A stretch of 64,000 nucleotides of DNA, taken from contig DATAOI010000033.1 in assembly GCA_036265815.1 (NCBI GenBank), positions 1-64,000 on the forward strand, written 5' to 3'. This document shows positions 16,754 through 25,483 of this stretch, piece after piece. The notes under the pieces are model-generated. The model saw only the letters and a list, made by a program, of their open reading frames with translations. It was not told where the DNA came from and did not search any database. This DNA is from Gemmatimonadales bacterium (GTDB taxonomy: Bacteria > Gemmatimonadota > Gemmatimonadetes > Gemmatimonadales > GWC2-71-9). The translations under genes and the position numbers were made by a program. Position 1 is the first letter of the stretch, and the number at the start of each line of letters is the position of its first letter.

Positions 16754-17887
16754 GTGACCGTCCGTCCCGAGCGGCTCACGCTCCGCGAGATCCAGCTCCC
16801 GCTCCAGGAGCCGTTCCGCATCTCCTCCGGGACCCAGACCCTCCGGCGCATCCTGCTGCTCGAGCTGGAGGACGCGTCCGGGGCGTCGGTCTGGAGCGAG
16901 TGCGTCGCCCCGGAGCAGCCCAACTACAGCCCCGAGACCATCGATACCGCCTGGCTCGCCATCCGGCACTGGGTGGCGCCCCGGGTGCTGGGGCACAGCT
17001 TCGACGAGCCGGACCAGGTCTTCCCCGCCCTTGAGCGTGACTTCCGCGGTCACCTGATGGCGAAGGCCGCCGTCGAGATGGCGGTCTGGGGACTGGACGC
17101 CGTGCAGCGCGGGCTCCCGCTCGCCGTCCGGCTGGGCGGCACCCGCCCGTGCATCGAGGTGGGCATCTCGCTGGGCATCCAGTCCAGCCCGGCCGTGCTG
17201 GTGGAGCGGGCCGGCCAGGCGCTGGCGGCGGGGTATCGCAAGGTCAAGATCAAGATCGAGCCCGGGGCCGACGTGGCCTACATCCTCGCGGCACGCCAGG
17301 CCCTGGGCGCCGATGCCCCGCTCATGGCGGACGCCAACAACGCGTATTCGCTGGCCGATACCGACCGCCTGGTCGAGCTCGACCAGTTCGGGCTCATGAT
17401 GATCGAGCAGCCCCTCGCCTGGGACGATCTCCACCGGCATGCCAAGCTCCAGCGGCAGCTCCGGACACCGCTCTGCCTGGACGAGTCCATCACCTCGCTC
17501 GACCGGGCCGAGGACATGCTCGCGCTGGGGAGCGGGCGCATCATCAACATCAAGCCGGGACGCGTGGGGGGCTTCGGTCCGTCGATCGCCATCCACGATT
17601 TCTGCGCCCGGGCGGGAATCCCGGTGTGGTGCGGCGGCATGCTGGAGAGCGGGGTGGGCCGGGCCTACAACGTGGCTCTGGCCTCGCTGCCCAATTTCGT
17701 CAAGCCGGGCGACATCTCTCCCAGCGCGAGGTACTGGACCGAGGACATCGTGAGCCCGGAATGGACCATGAACAGCGAGGGCCTCATGGCGGTGCCTCGC
17801 AACCAGCCGGGCATCGGGGTGACGGTCGACCGGGACCGGATCGCGGAGCTCACGGTGCGGGAAGAGCGGCTGAGGCGAGCCCAGTGA
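16754..17887 (+). CDS. N-acylamino-acid racemase / o-succinylbenzoate synthase family enzyme (NSAR)
   Basis: Enolase superfamily, MenC/NSAR group, 377 residues from GTG 16754; the longer TTG start (16703) would run through the operator. All catalytic residues are present: the KxK lysines (K165, K167), metal ligands D193 (MADAN), E218 (IEQP), D243 (CLDES) and second-face lysine K267 (NIKPGRVGG). Their spacing equals, with a constant offset of 4, that recalled for the Amycolatopsis enzyme (K163, D189, E214, D239, K263). NSAR enzymes racemise N-succinyl- or N-acyl-amino acids in the cytoplasm. Context with a COG3375 GNAT and an M20 deacylase, and no menaquinone genes, favours racemase over MenC function. 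First gene of a four-gene operon. Confidence 0.88.
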   Translation: MTVRPERLTLREIQLPLQEPFRISSGTQTLRRILLLELEDASGASVWSECVAPEQPNYSPETIDTAWLAIRHWVAPRVLGHSFDEPDQVFPALERDFRGHLMAKAAVEMAVWGLDAVQRGLPLAVRLGGTRPCIEVGISLGIQSSPAVLVERAGQALAAGYRKVKIKIEPGADVAYILAARQALGADAPLMADANNAYSLADTDRLVELDQFGLMMIEQPLAWDDLHRHAKLQRQLRTPLCLDESITSLDRAEDMLALGSGRIINIKPGRVGGFGPSIAIHDFCARAGIPVWCGGMLESGVGRAYNVALASLPNFVKPGDISPSARYWTEDIVSPEWTMNSEGLMAVPRNQPGIGVTVDRDRIAELTVREERLRRAQ

Positions 17888-19266
17888 GCAGCGCTCCCGC
17901 GCGTGCCGAGCTGGGCCGCGTCCTCGGCGTTCAGCAGCTGATCTACATCGTGATCGGCACGGTGATCGGTTCGGGGATTTTTATCGTCCCTGGCGCGGTC
18001 CTCCGCCAGTCCGGCGGGTCGGTGGGCCTGGCGCTGCTGGTCTGGCTGGTGGGAGGCGTGCTCTCGCTGCTCGGCGCACTCACCTACGCGGAGCTTGGAG
18101 GCATGCACCCGAAGGCGGGTGGCCTCTACATCTACATTCGTGACGCGTTCGGTCCGTTTCCCGCGTTCCTCTTCGGCTGGACCCTCTTCTTCATTATCGG
18201 CAGCGGCTCGGTGGCGACGCTCGCGGTGGCCTGGGTCGCCTACCTGGGGCAGCTCGTGCCGCTCGGCCCGGTGGCTGGCCGGGTCACCGCGATCGCCATC
18301 ATCGGGGTGATCGCGGTCGTCAATGTGCGAGGCACCCGGAGCGGCGCGCGGGTGCAGGACTTGACCACGTTCCTCAAAGTGGCCGGCATCGTGATCATGA
18401 GCTGCGCGTTCCTGCTGTGGGGCCGCGGGCTGCACGGTCTCCATGGCACCTTGTGGCCCGAAGCGGTCTCTCCACGCATTCTCTCGGGCTTCGGCCTCTC
18501 CATGATCGGCACGCTCTGGGCCTACGAAGGGTGGCAGTACGTCACCTATTCCGCCGGCGAGGCCAAAGACCCGCAGCGCACCTTCCACCGCGGGCTGGTG
18601 CTCGGCACCGCGATGCTGATCGCCATCTACCTGCTGGCCTCCGTCGGGTACCTTGCGGCCCTGGGGCCGGCGGGTGTGGCCGGAACCGATCGCGTCGCGG
18701 CCGATGCGGCCACGGTGCTCTTCGGGCCGGTGGCCGGCAAGCTCATCGCGCTCATGATCCTGGTCTCGATCTTCAGCGCCGCGAATGGGATCGTGCTCAC
18801 CGTTCCCCGGGCATTCTTCGCCATGGCGCGCGACGGGATCTTCTTTCACCGGCTGGCCGAGGTGCATCCCCGGTTCGGGACGCCGGCCTTTGCCATCCTC
18901 GCCTGCTCCGCCTGGGCGATGCTGCTCGCAGCCACCGGGACGTTCGAGCAACTCCTGACCTATGTGGTGTTCATCGGCTGGCTCTTCTACGGTCTCGGCG
19001 CGCTCAGCGTGTTCCGCTACCGCCGCCGCGAGCCGCTGGCCCCGCGGCCCTTCCGGGTGCCGGGGTATCCGGTCACGCCCGTTCTGTTCGTCGCCTCCGC
19101 GGCGGCCATCGTGATCAATACCATCGTGGCCCAGCCCGCGCGCGCGGCGGTGGGACTGGGCGTGGTGCTGCTCGGCTCACCTGCGTACTTCATCTGGCGC
19201 CGGCGCGGCGCCACTCCGCTCCCCGACGTCCTGGCCCCGAGCGGAGCCGGAGAATCCCGCGAATGA
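17884..19266 (+). CDS. APC-family amino acid permease
   Basis: 460 residues with 12 predicted TM helices. GTG 17884 overlaps the racemase stop (GTGA), with GAGGCG upstream. The N-terminal consensus VIGTVIGSGIFIVPG (helix 1) and the helix-6 region FGLSMIGTLWAYEGW are typical of the LAT/SteT group of amino acid exchangers. It should move amino acids across the inner membrane. Inside an operon for D-to-L conversion, the likely cargo is D-amino acids in, or exchange against an L-amino acid; this is inference. Ends in an ATGA overlap with the acyltransferase. Confidence 0.88.
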   Translation: MSSAPARAELGRVLGVQQLIYIVIGTVIGSGIFIVPGAVLRQSGGSVGLALLVWLVGGVLSLLGALTYAELGGMHPKAGGLYIYIRDAFGPFPAFLFGWTLFFIIGSGSVATLAVAWVAYLGQLVPLGPVAGRVTAIAIIGVIAVVNVRGTRSGARVQDLTTFLKVAGIVIMSCAFLLWGRGLHGLHGTLWPEAVSPRILSGFGLSMIGTLWAYEGWQYVTYSAGEAKDPQRTFHRGLVLGTAMLIAIYLLASVGYLAALGPAGVAGTDRVAADAATVLFGPVAGKLIALMILVSIFSAANGIVLTVPRAFFAMARDGIFFHRLAEVHPRFGTPAFAILACSAWAMLLAATGTFEQLLTYVVFIGWLFYGLGALSVFRYRRREPLAPRPFRVPGYPVTPVLFVASAAAIVINTIVAQPARAAVGLGVVLLGSPAYFIWRRRGATPLPDVLAPSGAGESRE

Positions 19267-20132
19267 GCTCTGCGCAGCGCCGGGTGAGCTTCGAGCCGGC
19301 TCCCGCCGCCACTGAGGTGGGGCCCGACGGCGTGGTGATCCGCCGGGCGGAGACCCAGGCCGAGTACGAGGAGTGCGTGCGCATCCAGGACGAAACCTGG
19401 GGACGCGATTTCAACGAGCGGGTCCCCAGCACCATCTTCCGGGTGAGCCAGTATCTCGGGGGCGTGACCGCTGCCGCCTTCGCGCCGTCGGACGGGGGCA
19501 TGCTCGGCTTCGTGTTCGGCATGACCGGCGTGCAGGACGGACGACTGGTCCACTGGTCGGACCTGCTGGCGGTTCGCCCCGCGGCTCGCGATCGCGGCAT
19601 CGGGCGCCGGCTCAAGCTGTTCCAGCGCTCCCTGGTGCTGCCGCTCGGCGCGACCCGGATGCTGTGGACCTTCGATCCGCTGGTGGCCCGCAACGCACAG
19701 CTCAACCTCAACGGCCTGGGCGCGACGGTGGCCGAGTACGTGCCGGACATGTACGGCCTCGATACCGGCAGCGCGCTCCACAGCGCGGTGGGCACCGATC
19801 GGTTCATCCTCTCCTGGGATCTTACCGCCACGCCGCGGGTGCCGGCGCAGGACCACGGGCTCGCCGCGCCGCCGCCCGCCCGCCTCGTGGTGAATCGGGA
19901 GGACCAGGTCGGCCGCCCCCCCACCATGCACCCGATCGACACCTTCCCCGAGGTGTACATCGCCATCCCGGGGGATATTCAGCAGGTGATCGCCGACGCG
20001 CCCGACCTGGCGCGCGCGTGGCGGGACACGACCCGCGAGGCCTTCCTCGGCTACCTGCAGCGCGGCTACCGCGTCAGCGGATTCCACCGCACCGAGGGAC
20101 GCGGCTTCTACCGCCTCACCCAGGGCAGCTAG
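19263..20132 (+). CDS. COG3375-type GNAT acyltransferase (putative D-amino acid N-acyltransferase)
   Basis: 289 residues; ATG 19263 overlaps the permease stop. Conserved features of COG3375 are visible: VIRRAETQAEYEECVRIQ near the start, the acyl-CoA loop RDRGIGRRLK (109-118), MLWTFDPLVARNAQLNLN (133-150) and VAEYVPDMYG. In Geobacillus a GNAT of this kind, next to NSAR and an M20 enzyme, N-succinylates D-amino acids selectively; that pathway is published. Here the same three genes adjoin, so a D-amino acid acyltransferase is the best guess. The acyl donor (succinyl- or acetyl-CoA) cannot be read from sequence. Confidence 0.82.
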   Translation: MSSAQRRVSFEPAPAATEVGPDGVVIRRAETQAEYEECVRIQDETWGRDFNERVPSTIFRVSQYLGGVTAAAFAPSDGGMLGFVFGMTGVQDGRLVHWSDLLAVRPAARDRGIGRRLKLFQRSLVLPLGATRMLWTFDPLVARNAQLNLNGLGATVAEYVPDMYGLDTGSALHSAVGTDRFILSWDLTATPRVPAQDHGLAAPPPARLVVNREDQVGRPPTMHPIDTFPEVYIAIPGDIQQVIADAPDLARAWRDTTREAFLGYLQRGYRVSGFHRTEGRGFYRLTQGS

Positions 20133-21322
20133 TGGGCCCGCTTCCCGCCGGTATCGCCGAGGCGTTCTCCGCAGACGAGATCGCCTGGCTCACCGCCCTC
20201 CGCCGCGACCTGCATCGGCATCCCGAGCTCTCCTGGCAGGAAGAGGGCACGGCCGCTCGTCTCGAGCAGGCGCTGACAGGCCTCGGCGCCTCCGACGTCC
20301 GACGCGTGGCAGGCACCGGCGTGCTGGCCCGGATCCCCGGCCGCGGGACCGGCACACCGGTCGTCGCCATCCGAGGCGATATCGACGCGCTGCCGATCCA
20401 GGAGGCGACCGGATTGCCCTTCTCCTCCGAGATCCTCGGCGTGATGCACGCCTGCGGCCACGACATCCATGCGACCTGGGCGGTGGGCGCCGCGTTGCTG
20501 CTTCGGAAGGCTCCGGCGCACGGGGACGTCCTGATCCTGCTGCAACCCGCCGAGGAGGCCGCCGAGGGAGCGGCGGCCGTGCTCGAGAGCGGCGCGCTCG
20601 ATGGCGTGGCGGCGATCTTCGGTGCCCACGTGGACCGCAGATACGAGGTGGGTCAGGTCGTGGCTCAGGAGGGGCCGGTGGCCGCCTCCGCCGACTTCTT
20701 CACGATCGAGCTCAGCGGCGCGGGCGCTCACGGCGCCCGGCCCCACGAGGCGACCGATCCGATCGTGGGGGCGGCCACCCTGATCGGCGCGCTGCAGACC
20801 CTGGTCTCCCGCCGGCTCGATCCGGCCGTGCCCGGCGTCGTGACCGTGGCCACGATCCACGCCGGCACCGCCGACAACATCATTCCCGACCGCGCCGTGC
20901 TCACCGGCACCGTGCGCGCGGTGGACGCCGCATCGCGCGCGCTGCTGCTGGAGGAGCTGCGCCACGTCGCCGAGCGGGTGGCCGAGGCGCACCATCTCGG
21001 GGCGAGGGTCAGCTTCGACCAGGGCACGCCTCCCATCGTAAACCTTGCTCAACCGACCGGCTGGGCCCGCGAGGCCGTGCGCTCCGTCCTGGGGCCCGGG
21101 GCCGACGTGCCGCTGGCGGGCACCAACATGGGTGGCGAGGACTTCGCCTTCTACCTGGAGCGCATGCCGGGTTGTTTCCTGCGGATCGGCGCGCGCGAGC
21201 CCGGTGGGGCCTGGCTGCCGGCGCACTCGTCCGGCTTCTACGCCGCCGAGGAAAGCGCGCTGGTCGGGGCCGCCGTCCTGGCCGAGACGGCGCGACGCGC
21301 CGCGGCGGCCCTGGCTACTTGA
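20132..21322 (+). CDS. M20 amidohydrolase (N-acyl-L-amino acid deacylase)
   Basis: 396 residues; GTG 20132 overlaps the GNAT stop by 1 nt (TAGTG). M20D features: RRDLHRHPELSW (24-34), metal ligands in HACGHDIH (106-113), E141-E142 in QPAEEAAEG, H166 in GAHVD, and dimer-domain GAGAHGARPHEATDP. No signal peptide, so cytoplasmic. It belongs to the aminoacylase/hippurate hydrolase group. As the last gene of the racemase operon it is the expected L-specific deacylase that pulls the pathway towards free L-amino acids. Its 3' end overlaps the convergent gene by 8 nt. Confidence 0.88.
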   Translation: MGPLPAGIAEAFSADEIAWLTALRRDLHRHPELSWQEEGTAARLEQALTGLGASDVRRVAGTGVLARIPGRGTGTPVVAIRGDIDALPIQEATGLPFSSEILGVMHACGHDIHATWAVGAALLLRKAPAHGDVLILLQPAEEAAEGAAAVLESGALDGVAAIFGAHVDRRYEVGQVVAQEGPVAASADFFTIELSGAGAHGARPHEATDPIVGAATLIGALQTLVSRRLDPAVPGVVTVATIHAGTADNIIPDRAVLTGTVRAVDAASRALLLEELRHVAERVAEAHHLGARVSFDQGTPPIVNLAQPTGWAREAVRSVLGPGADVPLAGTNMGGEDFAFYLERMPGCFLRIGAREPGGAWLPAHSSGFYAAEESALVGAAVLAETARRAAAALAT

Positions 21323-22982
21323 CTGACTGGCGCCAGCAGCCGCCGTGCAGCACCCGGCCCGCTTTGGCCCCGGTGTAGGCGCCGTTCTCCACCGCGAGCA
21401 CACCGTTCACCACCACGTAATCGATGCCGGTGGGTGCCGCGGTCGGGTGCTCCCAGGTCGCCGCGTCCTTGATGCGGTCGTAGTCGAACACGGTGAGATC
21501 GGCCCGCAATCCCTCCCGGATGACACCCCGGTCGCTGAGACCCATGCGCGCGGCAGGCCAGGACGTCATCTTCCGCACCGCCTGCTCCAGGGTCAGGAGA
21601 TGTCGCTTCTTCACGTATTCGGCGATCACTCGCGGAAAGGTGCCGTAGGCCCGCGGGTGGGGCAGGCCCAGCGCATCCACCTCGCCGAACTTCACCGCGG
21701 CGGCCGCATCGCTCCCGATGCTGGTCCACGGCTGGCTGAGGGCGGTCTCGATGTCTCTCTCGTCCATGAAGAAGAACAGCGCCATCGCCCGGTTGGGCAG
21801 CGCATCCAGCACGATGTCCCAGGCGACGTCCGCCGGGTCCCGGCCCTGCGCTCGCGCGATCTCGGCGATGCTGTGGGAGCGATCCGCCTCGTACTTGGGA
21901 TTGTAGGCGTTCGCGAGCACGACATGATCCCAGCCACCGGAGGCCTGCACCAGGTTGGACCAGCCCGGGAGCGAGCCCGCCGCGACCTCGCGTTTGAGGC
22001 GCTGCCGCACCGTCGAATCCCTGAGCCGCTGATAGCCCCGCTCCTCGCCGTCGGCGAACACCCAGTTGGGTACCGTGATGCTGAGCCCGGTCCCGCCGGC
22101 CTCGTAGGGATACATGTCCGCCGCCACGTCCACCCCACGGGCGCGGGCCGCCTCCACCTCGGCGATCGCCTGCGGCATCAAGCGTCCCCACCCAGGGGCA
22201 TACGCGGCCTTGAGGTGGAAGATCTCCACCTTCACCCCCGCCTTCTCCCCGATCTCCACCGCCTCCCGGATGGCGGAGACCAGGTTCTCGCTCTCGTCCC
22301 TCATGTGGGTGGCGTAGAACCCGTTACACCTGGCGCCCAGCTTGGCCAGCTCGATCAGGTCCGCGGTGCTCTGAAAGCTCTCCGGCGGATAGATCAGTGC
22401 GCTGGAGACTCCGAAGGCTCCCTGCTCCAGGGCGAGTGAGACGTCGGCCTTCATCTTGGCCATCTGCGCGGGTGTCGGCGCGCCGGCGGCGTCGCCCATC
22501 GCATCGATCCGCGACTGGGCGGCGCTGTAGTAGGTCCCGAAGTTGACGGCGATGCCCTGCTGCTCCAGCCGGGCGAAGTAGCTCCCGACCTGGGCGGCGG
22601 GCACCGGTGTGCCACCCTCGCCACCGATGAGGCTGGTGACGCCCATCCGCAGCTTGTTCTCCGCGGAGCCGCTCTCCAGCAGCACCTCGCCGGACTGGTC
22701 CATCATGTCGATCCAGCCGGGCGAGACGTAGCGGCCGGCCGCGTCGATCTCCTTGCGGCCCCGCTCGCGCACCACGCCGACTTTGGCGATGAACCCGCCC
22801 GTGACCGCCAGGTCCGCCCGGACCCAGGGATTGCCTCCGCCGTCGAGCACCCGCCCGTTGCGGATGACGAGGTCGTAGGCCGGCACCGGCGCCACACCGT
22901 TGATGGCGGCGTGACCGGCGCAGGCCCCCAGCGCCGCGATGGCGGCGTATCGCGCGGCCCGGGTCAGTGCCCGAAGCTCCAT
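21315..22982 (-). CDS. N-acyl-D-amino-acid deacylase-like amidohydrolase (lipoprotein) 2
   Basis: 555 residues with lipobox LGAC (Cys21). The D-aminoacylase layout is clear: DLVIRNGRVLDGGGNPW, AFGVSSALIYPPESF, FYATHMRDE, EIFHLKAA, ADMYPYEAGGTGL, IGSDAAAA and HPRAYGTFPRV. As in paralogue 1, the HxHxD site is gone: it reads GWIDMMDQSGE (89-99), and the Cys region reads IGGEGG with Glu122. It starts 3 nt after the stop of the hydrolase at 22986 and is probably translated with it. Expected in the outer or periplasmic membrane face, releasing or processing D-amino acid derivatives; substrate unproven. Confidence 0.82.
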   Translation of the reverse strand: MELRALTRAARYAAIAALGACAGHAAINGVAPVPAYDLVIRNGRVLDGGGNPWVRADLAVTGGFIAKVGVVRERGRKEIDAAGRYVSPGWIDMMDQSGEVLLESGSAENKLRMGVTSLIGGEGGTPVPAAQVGSYFARLEQQGIAVNFGTYYSAAQSRIDAMGDAAGAPTPAQMAKMKADVSLALEQGAFGVSSALIYPPESFQSTADLIELAKLGARCNGFYATHMRDESENLVSAIREAVEIGEKAGVKVEIFHLKAAYAPGWGRLMPQAIAEVEAARARGVDVAADMYPYEAGGTGLSITVPNWVFADGEERGYQRLRDSTVRQRLKREVAAGSLPGWSNLVQASGGWDHVVLANAYNPKYEADRSHSIAEIARAQGRDPADVAWDIVLDALPNRAMALFFFMDERDIETALSQPWTSIGSDAAAAVKFGEVDALGLPHPRAYGTFPRVIAEYVKKRHLLTLEQAVRKMTSWPAARMGLSDRGVIREGLRADLTVFDYDRIKDAATWEHPTAAPTGIDYVVVNGVLAVENGAYTGAKAGRVLHGGCWRQSVK

Positions 22983-22985
22983 CGC

Positions 22986-24980
22986 TCAGAAATGCGCGCT
23001 AAAGGCAATGAACTTGTAGATCAGGGCCACCCCGAGGACCGTGACCAGGGAGATGGCCAGCACCACACTCCAGAGCCGGGCGGGCCAGCGTCTCCTGCCT
23101 GCCCAGACCACGCGGCAATGCCACAGCGCGATCGCCGCGGCGCCGACGAAGACAACCAGGCTCGCCAGGTGCAGCAGCCAGACCCAGGGGTCGAGCCGGT
23201 CGGTCACCGCCGGGTTGCGCGAGTTGAGGACGGAGAACAGGCCGAACCAGCCGAGCAGCGTGAGCAGGGTCGCCGCGACGGCCAGTCGGATCCATCGGTA
23301 GGCGGAGGCCTGTACACCCTCCAGCGGAAAGGCCGTGCGGTAATGCCGGCGCACCAGGGCCGTGGTGGGCCAGAGCAGCAGCGTCAGCAGCAATGCCGCC
23401 AGTGAGACCTCGAGCAGTGGCAGCAGCCAGACGGACGACCTCCACCAGGGCGAGGGCAGGAACATCATGAAGGGCGAGATCTCGTCTCCGCTCAGCATCG
23501 CCACCTTGCCGCCTTCCACCTTGGCCGCCAGCCAGTTCTTGCCATCCACCTCGCGCCAGATGAAGGGCGACACCTCCCGCCACTTCTTCGGCTGGCCGTT
23601 GAGGCCGTCCAGTCCCGCGAGGCTGATGGTGCTGTCGTCATTGGTCGTGACCTTCGCGTCCCCGATGAGGCCCAGGATGCTGAGGAAGCTGGACTGCGCC
23701 CGGCGGGAGTTGTCGTAGTGGCCGGCAATCAATTTGGCGTGCTCCGCCGCGGTCTTGGGATCGACCCGTCCATCCTCGGTCTCGCCCGGCAGATAGCGGT
23801 CGGCGAACTGCTCGAAGAGCGTGCTCCGGATGGGGCCCGCCGCCCCCTCCTTGCCAGGGCTGTTCATCGAGATGAAGATGCCGACCCCGTCGTCGATGAA
23901 GAGGTGCAGGTCGCTGTGGAACCAGTAGCTATCGCCCCCGTGGGCGATCGCCCGGCGGCCGTTGCGGTTGGTCTCGTAGAACCCCAGGAGCATGCGGTTC
24001 ACCCGGGGCAGAATGGTGAGCGCCGTTCCGTGCATCAGCTTGGCCGTCTCCGGCTTGAGGATCTCCGCCGATCCGAGCCGCCCGTTCTGCAGGTGGGCGA
24101 TCATGAACAGCCCCATGTCATGGCCCGCGGCGGCGAGGCTGCCCGCCGGCGCGGGGATCACCACTTCGTACGGCTTCGCGTCTCCCGAGGCGACCTGGTA
24201 GCCCCGCGACATGTCGGCCTTGAGATTGTTGGGGAGCGGCTGCCGGAAGGTCGCATGCTCCATCTTCAGCGGGCCGAAGATGTGGCGCTCGATGTACTCC
24301 TCGAACCGCTCGCCCGAGACCCGCTGGATCACATACCCCATGAGGGCGGTCGCGTAGTTGGAGTACGCCGGGACCTGGCCCGGTGGGAAGATCCGGTGCG
24401 GCGTCCAGTCCTTGAGGAAGGCTTCCAGCGATTCGAACCCCACCGAGTCGGACACGATCACGTTCTTCTCGACCTCCTCGAAGCCCGGCGTGTGGGTCAT
24501 GATGTTGCGCAGGGTGATCGGTTTGCCGAACGCGGGAGGAATCTTGAAATCGAGGTACTCGTTCACGTCGTGGTCGAGGTTCAGCTTCCCCTGTTCCACC
24601 AGCTGCATCGCCGCGGTCCAGGTGAACAGCTTCGAGATCGAGCCCGGCCGGAAGAGGGTGCGCTGCGGGTCCACCTCCCGGTGCTTGGCGACGTCGGCGT
24701 AGCCGTAGCCCTTCTCCAGCAGGATCGCGCCGTCCTTGACCACCACCACGACCGCGCCGGCGATGTCCCCCCGCTGCAGGGCATACGGCAGGTAGCCGTC
24801 GAGCCACGCCTCCACGTCCGCCCGGGTGAGCTGGGGGGCGACGGGCACCGGAGCGCCCACTGGCGCCTCCCGCTCGATCGATGGCGCCGGGGGCCGGGCG
24901 GTGGGTTTCTGAGCCGAGGCCTCACGGCTCACGACGACCAGGAGCGCCGCCATGCTAGCCGCCCGGATCACGGTATACAC
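22986..24980 (-). CDS. Serine beta-lactamase-fold hydrolase 3 with C-terminal membrane domain
   Basis: GTG 24980 is chosen over the ORF start at 25082: it gives 664 residues, exactly the length of the paralogue at 25483-27477, and aligns its first residues (VYTVIR against MYTILR). Catalytic motifs: S114ISK117, a YSN near 206 and HGG in AIAHGGDS. Residues about 500-664 carry five hydrophobic helices, so the catalytic domain is anchored in a membrane. The overall plan resembles membrane-bound D-aminopeptidase/beta-lactamase-related proteins. A TGTATAC box overlaps the start codon. Co-transcribed with D-aminoacylase-like 2. Confidence 0.83.
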   Translation of the reverse strand: MYTVIRAASMAALLVVVSREASAQKPTARPPAPSIEREAPVGAPVPVAPQLTRADVEAWLDGYLPYALQRGDIAGAVVVVVKDGAILLEKGYGYADVAKHREVDPQRTLFRPGSISKLFTWTAAMQLVEQGKLNLDHDVNEYLDFKIPPAFGKPITLRNIMTHTPGFEEVEKNVIVSDSVGFESLEAFLKDWTPHRIFPPGQVPAYSNYATALMGYVIQRVSGERFEEYIERHIFGPLKMEHATFRQPLPNNLKADMSRGYQVASGDAKPYEVVIPAPAGSLAAAGHDMGLFMIAHLQNGRLGSAEILKPETAKLMHGTALTILPRVNRMLLGFYETNRNGRRAIAHGGDSYWFHSDLHLFIDDGVGIFISMNSPGKEGAAGPIRSTLFEQFADRYLPGETEDGRVDPKTAAEHAKLIAGHYDNSRRAQSSFLSILGLIGDAKVTTNDDSTISLAGLDGLNGQPKKWREVSPFIWREVDGKNWLAAKVEGGKVAMLSGDEISPFMMFLPSPWWRSSVWLLPLLEVSLAALLLTLLLWPTTALVRRHYRTAFPLEGVQASAYRWIRLAVAATLLTLLGWFGLFSVLNSRNPAVTDRLDPWVWLLHLASLVVFVGAAAIALWHCRVVWAGRRRWPARLWSVVLAISLVTVLGVALIYKFIAFSAHF
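24972..24979. promoter_or_regulatory. TGTATAC box overlapping the start of hydrolase 3
   Basis: On the minus strand TGTATACC begins inside the GTG start codon. The same placement is seen for the paralogue at 27477. A protein bound here would block translation initiation-proximal transcription of the operon 24980-21315. No good second box lies 12 bp upstream, unlike at three other promoters. Confidence 0.45.
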
Positions 24981-25078
24981 TTGAGAGCACGTCCGGCAGA
25001 ATCCACTGACCAGTCGAGTTGGCAGCATGAGTTCACCTGTCAGGAGAGGGGAAGGGTGGCTCGGCCCCCTGGCGCTGT

Positions 25079-25483
25079 TCATGGTCCGCTCCGAGCGTCC
25101 TGCTCGACCAGCCAGTCCAGGGCTTCCTCGACCGTGTCGAACAAGCCGAACCCTCGGCTTGACGCGCGCTCGATCCCTTTGAGAAAGACTGCCCGTTGCA
25201 GCGGGCTCAGGCCGACGAGCGCACTCGCTTTGATGTACGGCCGATTGGCGACGGCCAATCTGCTGATCGCATCGAACACCTCATCGGAGAACCGCGAGCC
25301 GGTGAACACGGCACACGCGAGCACCGATGCTGGCTGGTGCTGCGGCATGAGCTGAAGCTCGGCCTCGACCAGCGCGTGCCAGTCCTCCCACCGGATGAGC
25401 CGGGAATAGTCGGTGAACAGGATGCGGCATCCGCGATGGGTGATGGTTCTGAGCCGGTCCGACACGATGTCTCCGAAGCTCAT
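25079..25483 (-). CDS. SpoIIAA-like (STAS/SEC14-like) protein
   Basis: 134 residues, soluble. ATG 25483 overlaps the stop of hydrolase 4 (TGATG), so translation is coupled. The pattern RILFTDYSRL, a central helix-strand, VANRPYIKASALVGLSPLQR and FGLFDTVEEALDWLV matches the SpoIIAA-like family common in environmental bacteria; it is fold-related to anti-sigma-factor antagonists and lipid-binding domains. Its function is unknown. Coupling to a secreted hydrolase is unusual and suggests a sensing or regulatory link. Confidence 0.7.
   Translation of the reverse strand: MSFGDIVSDRLRTITHRGCRILFTDYSRLIRWEDWHALVEAELQLMPQHQPASVLACAVFTGSRFSDEVFDAISRLAVANRPYIKASALVGLSPLQRAVFLKGIERASSRGFGLFDTVEEALDWLVEQDARSGP

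Noticed and set aside
16754-17887. Menaquinone-pathway MenC
   Set aside because: No other men genes are near, and the GNAT and M20 neighbours match the N-acylamino-acid racemase pathway.
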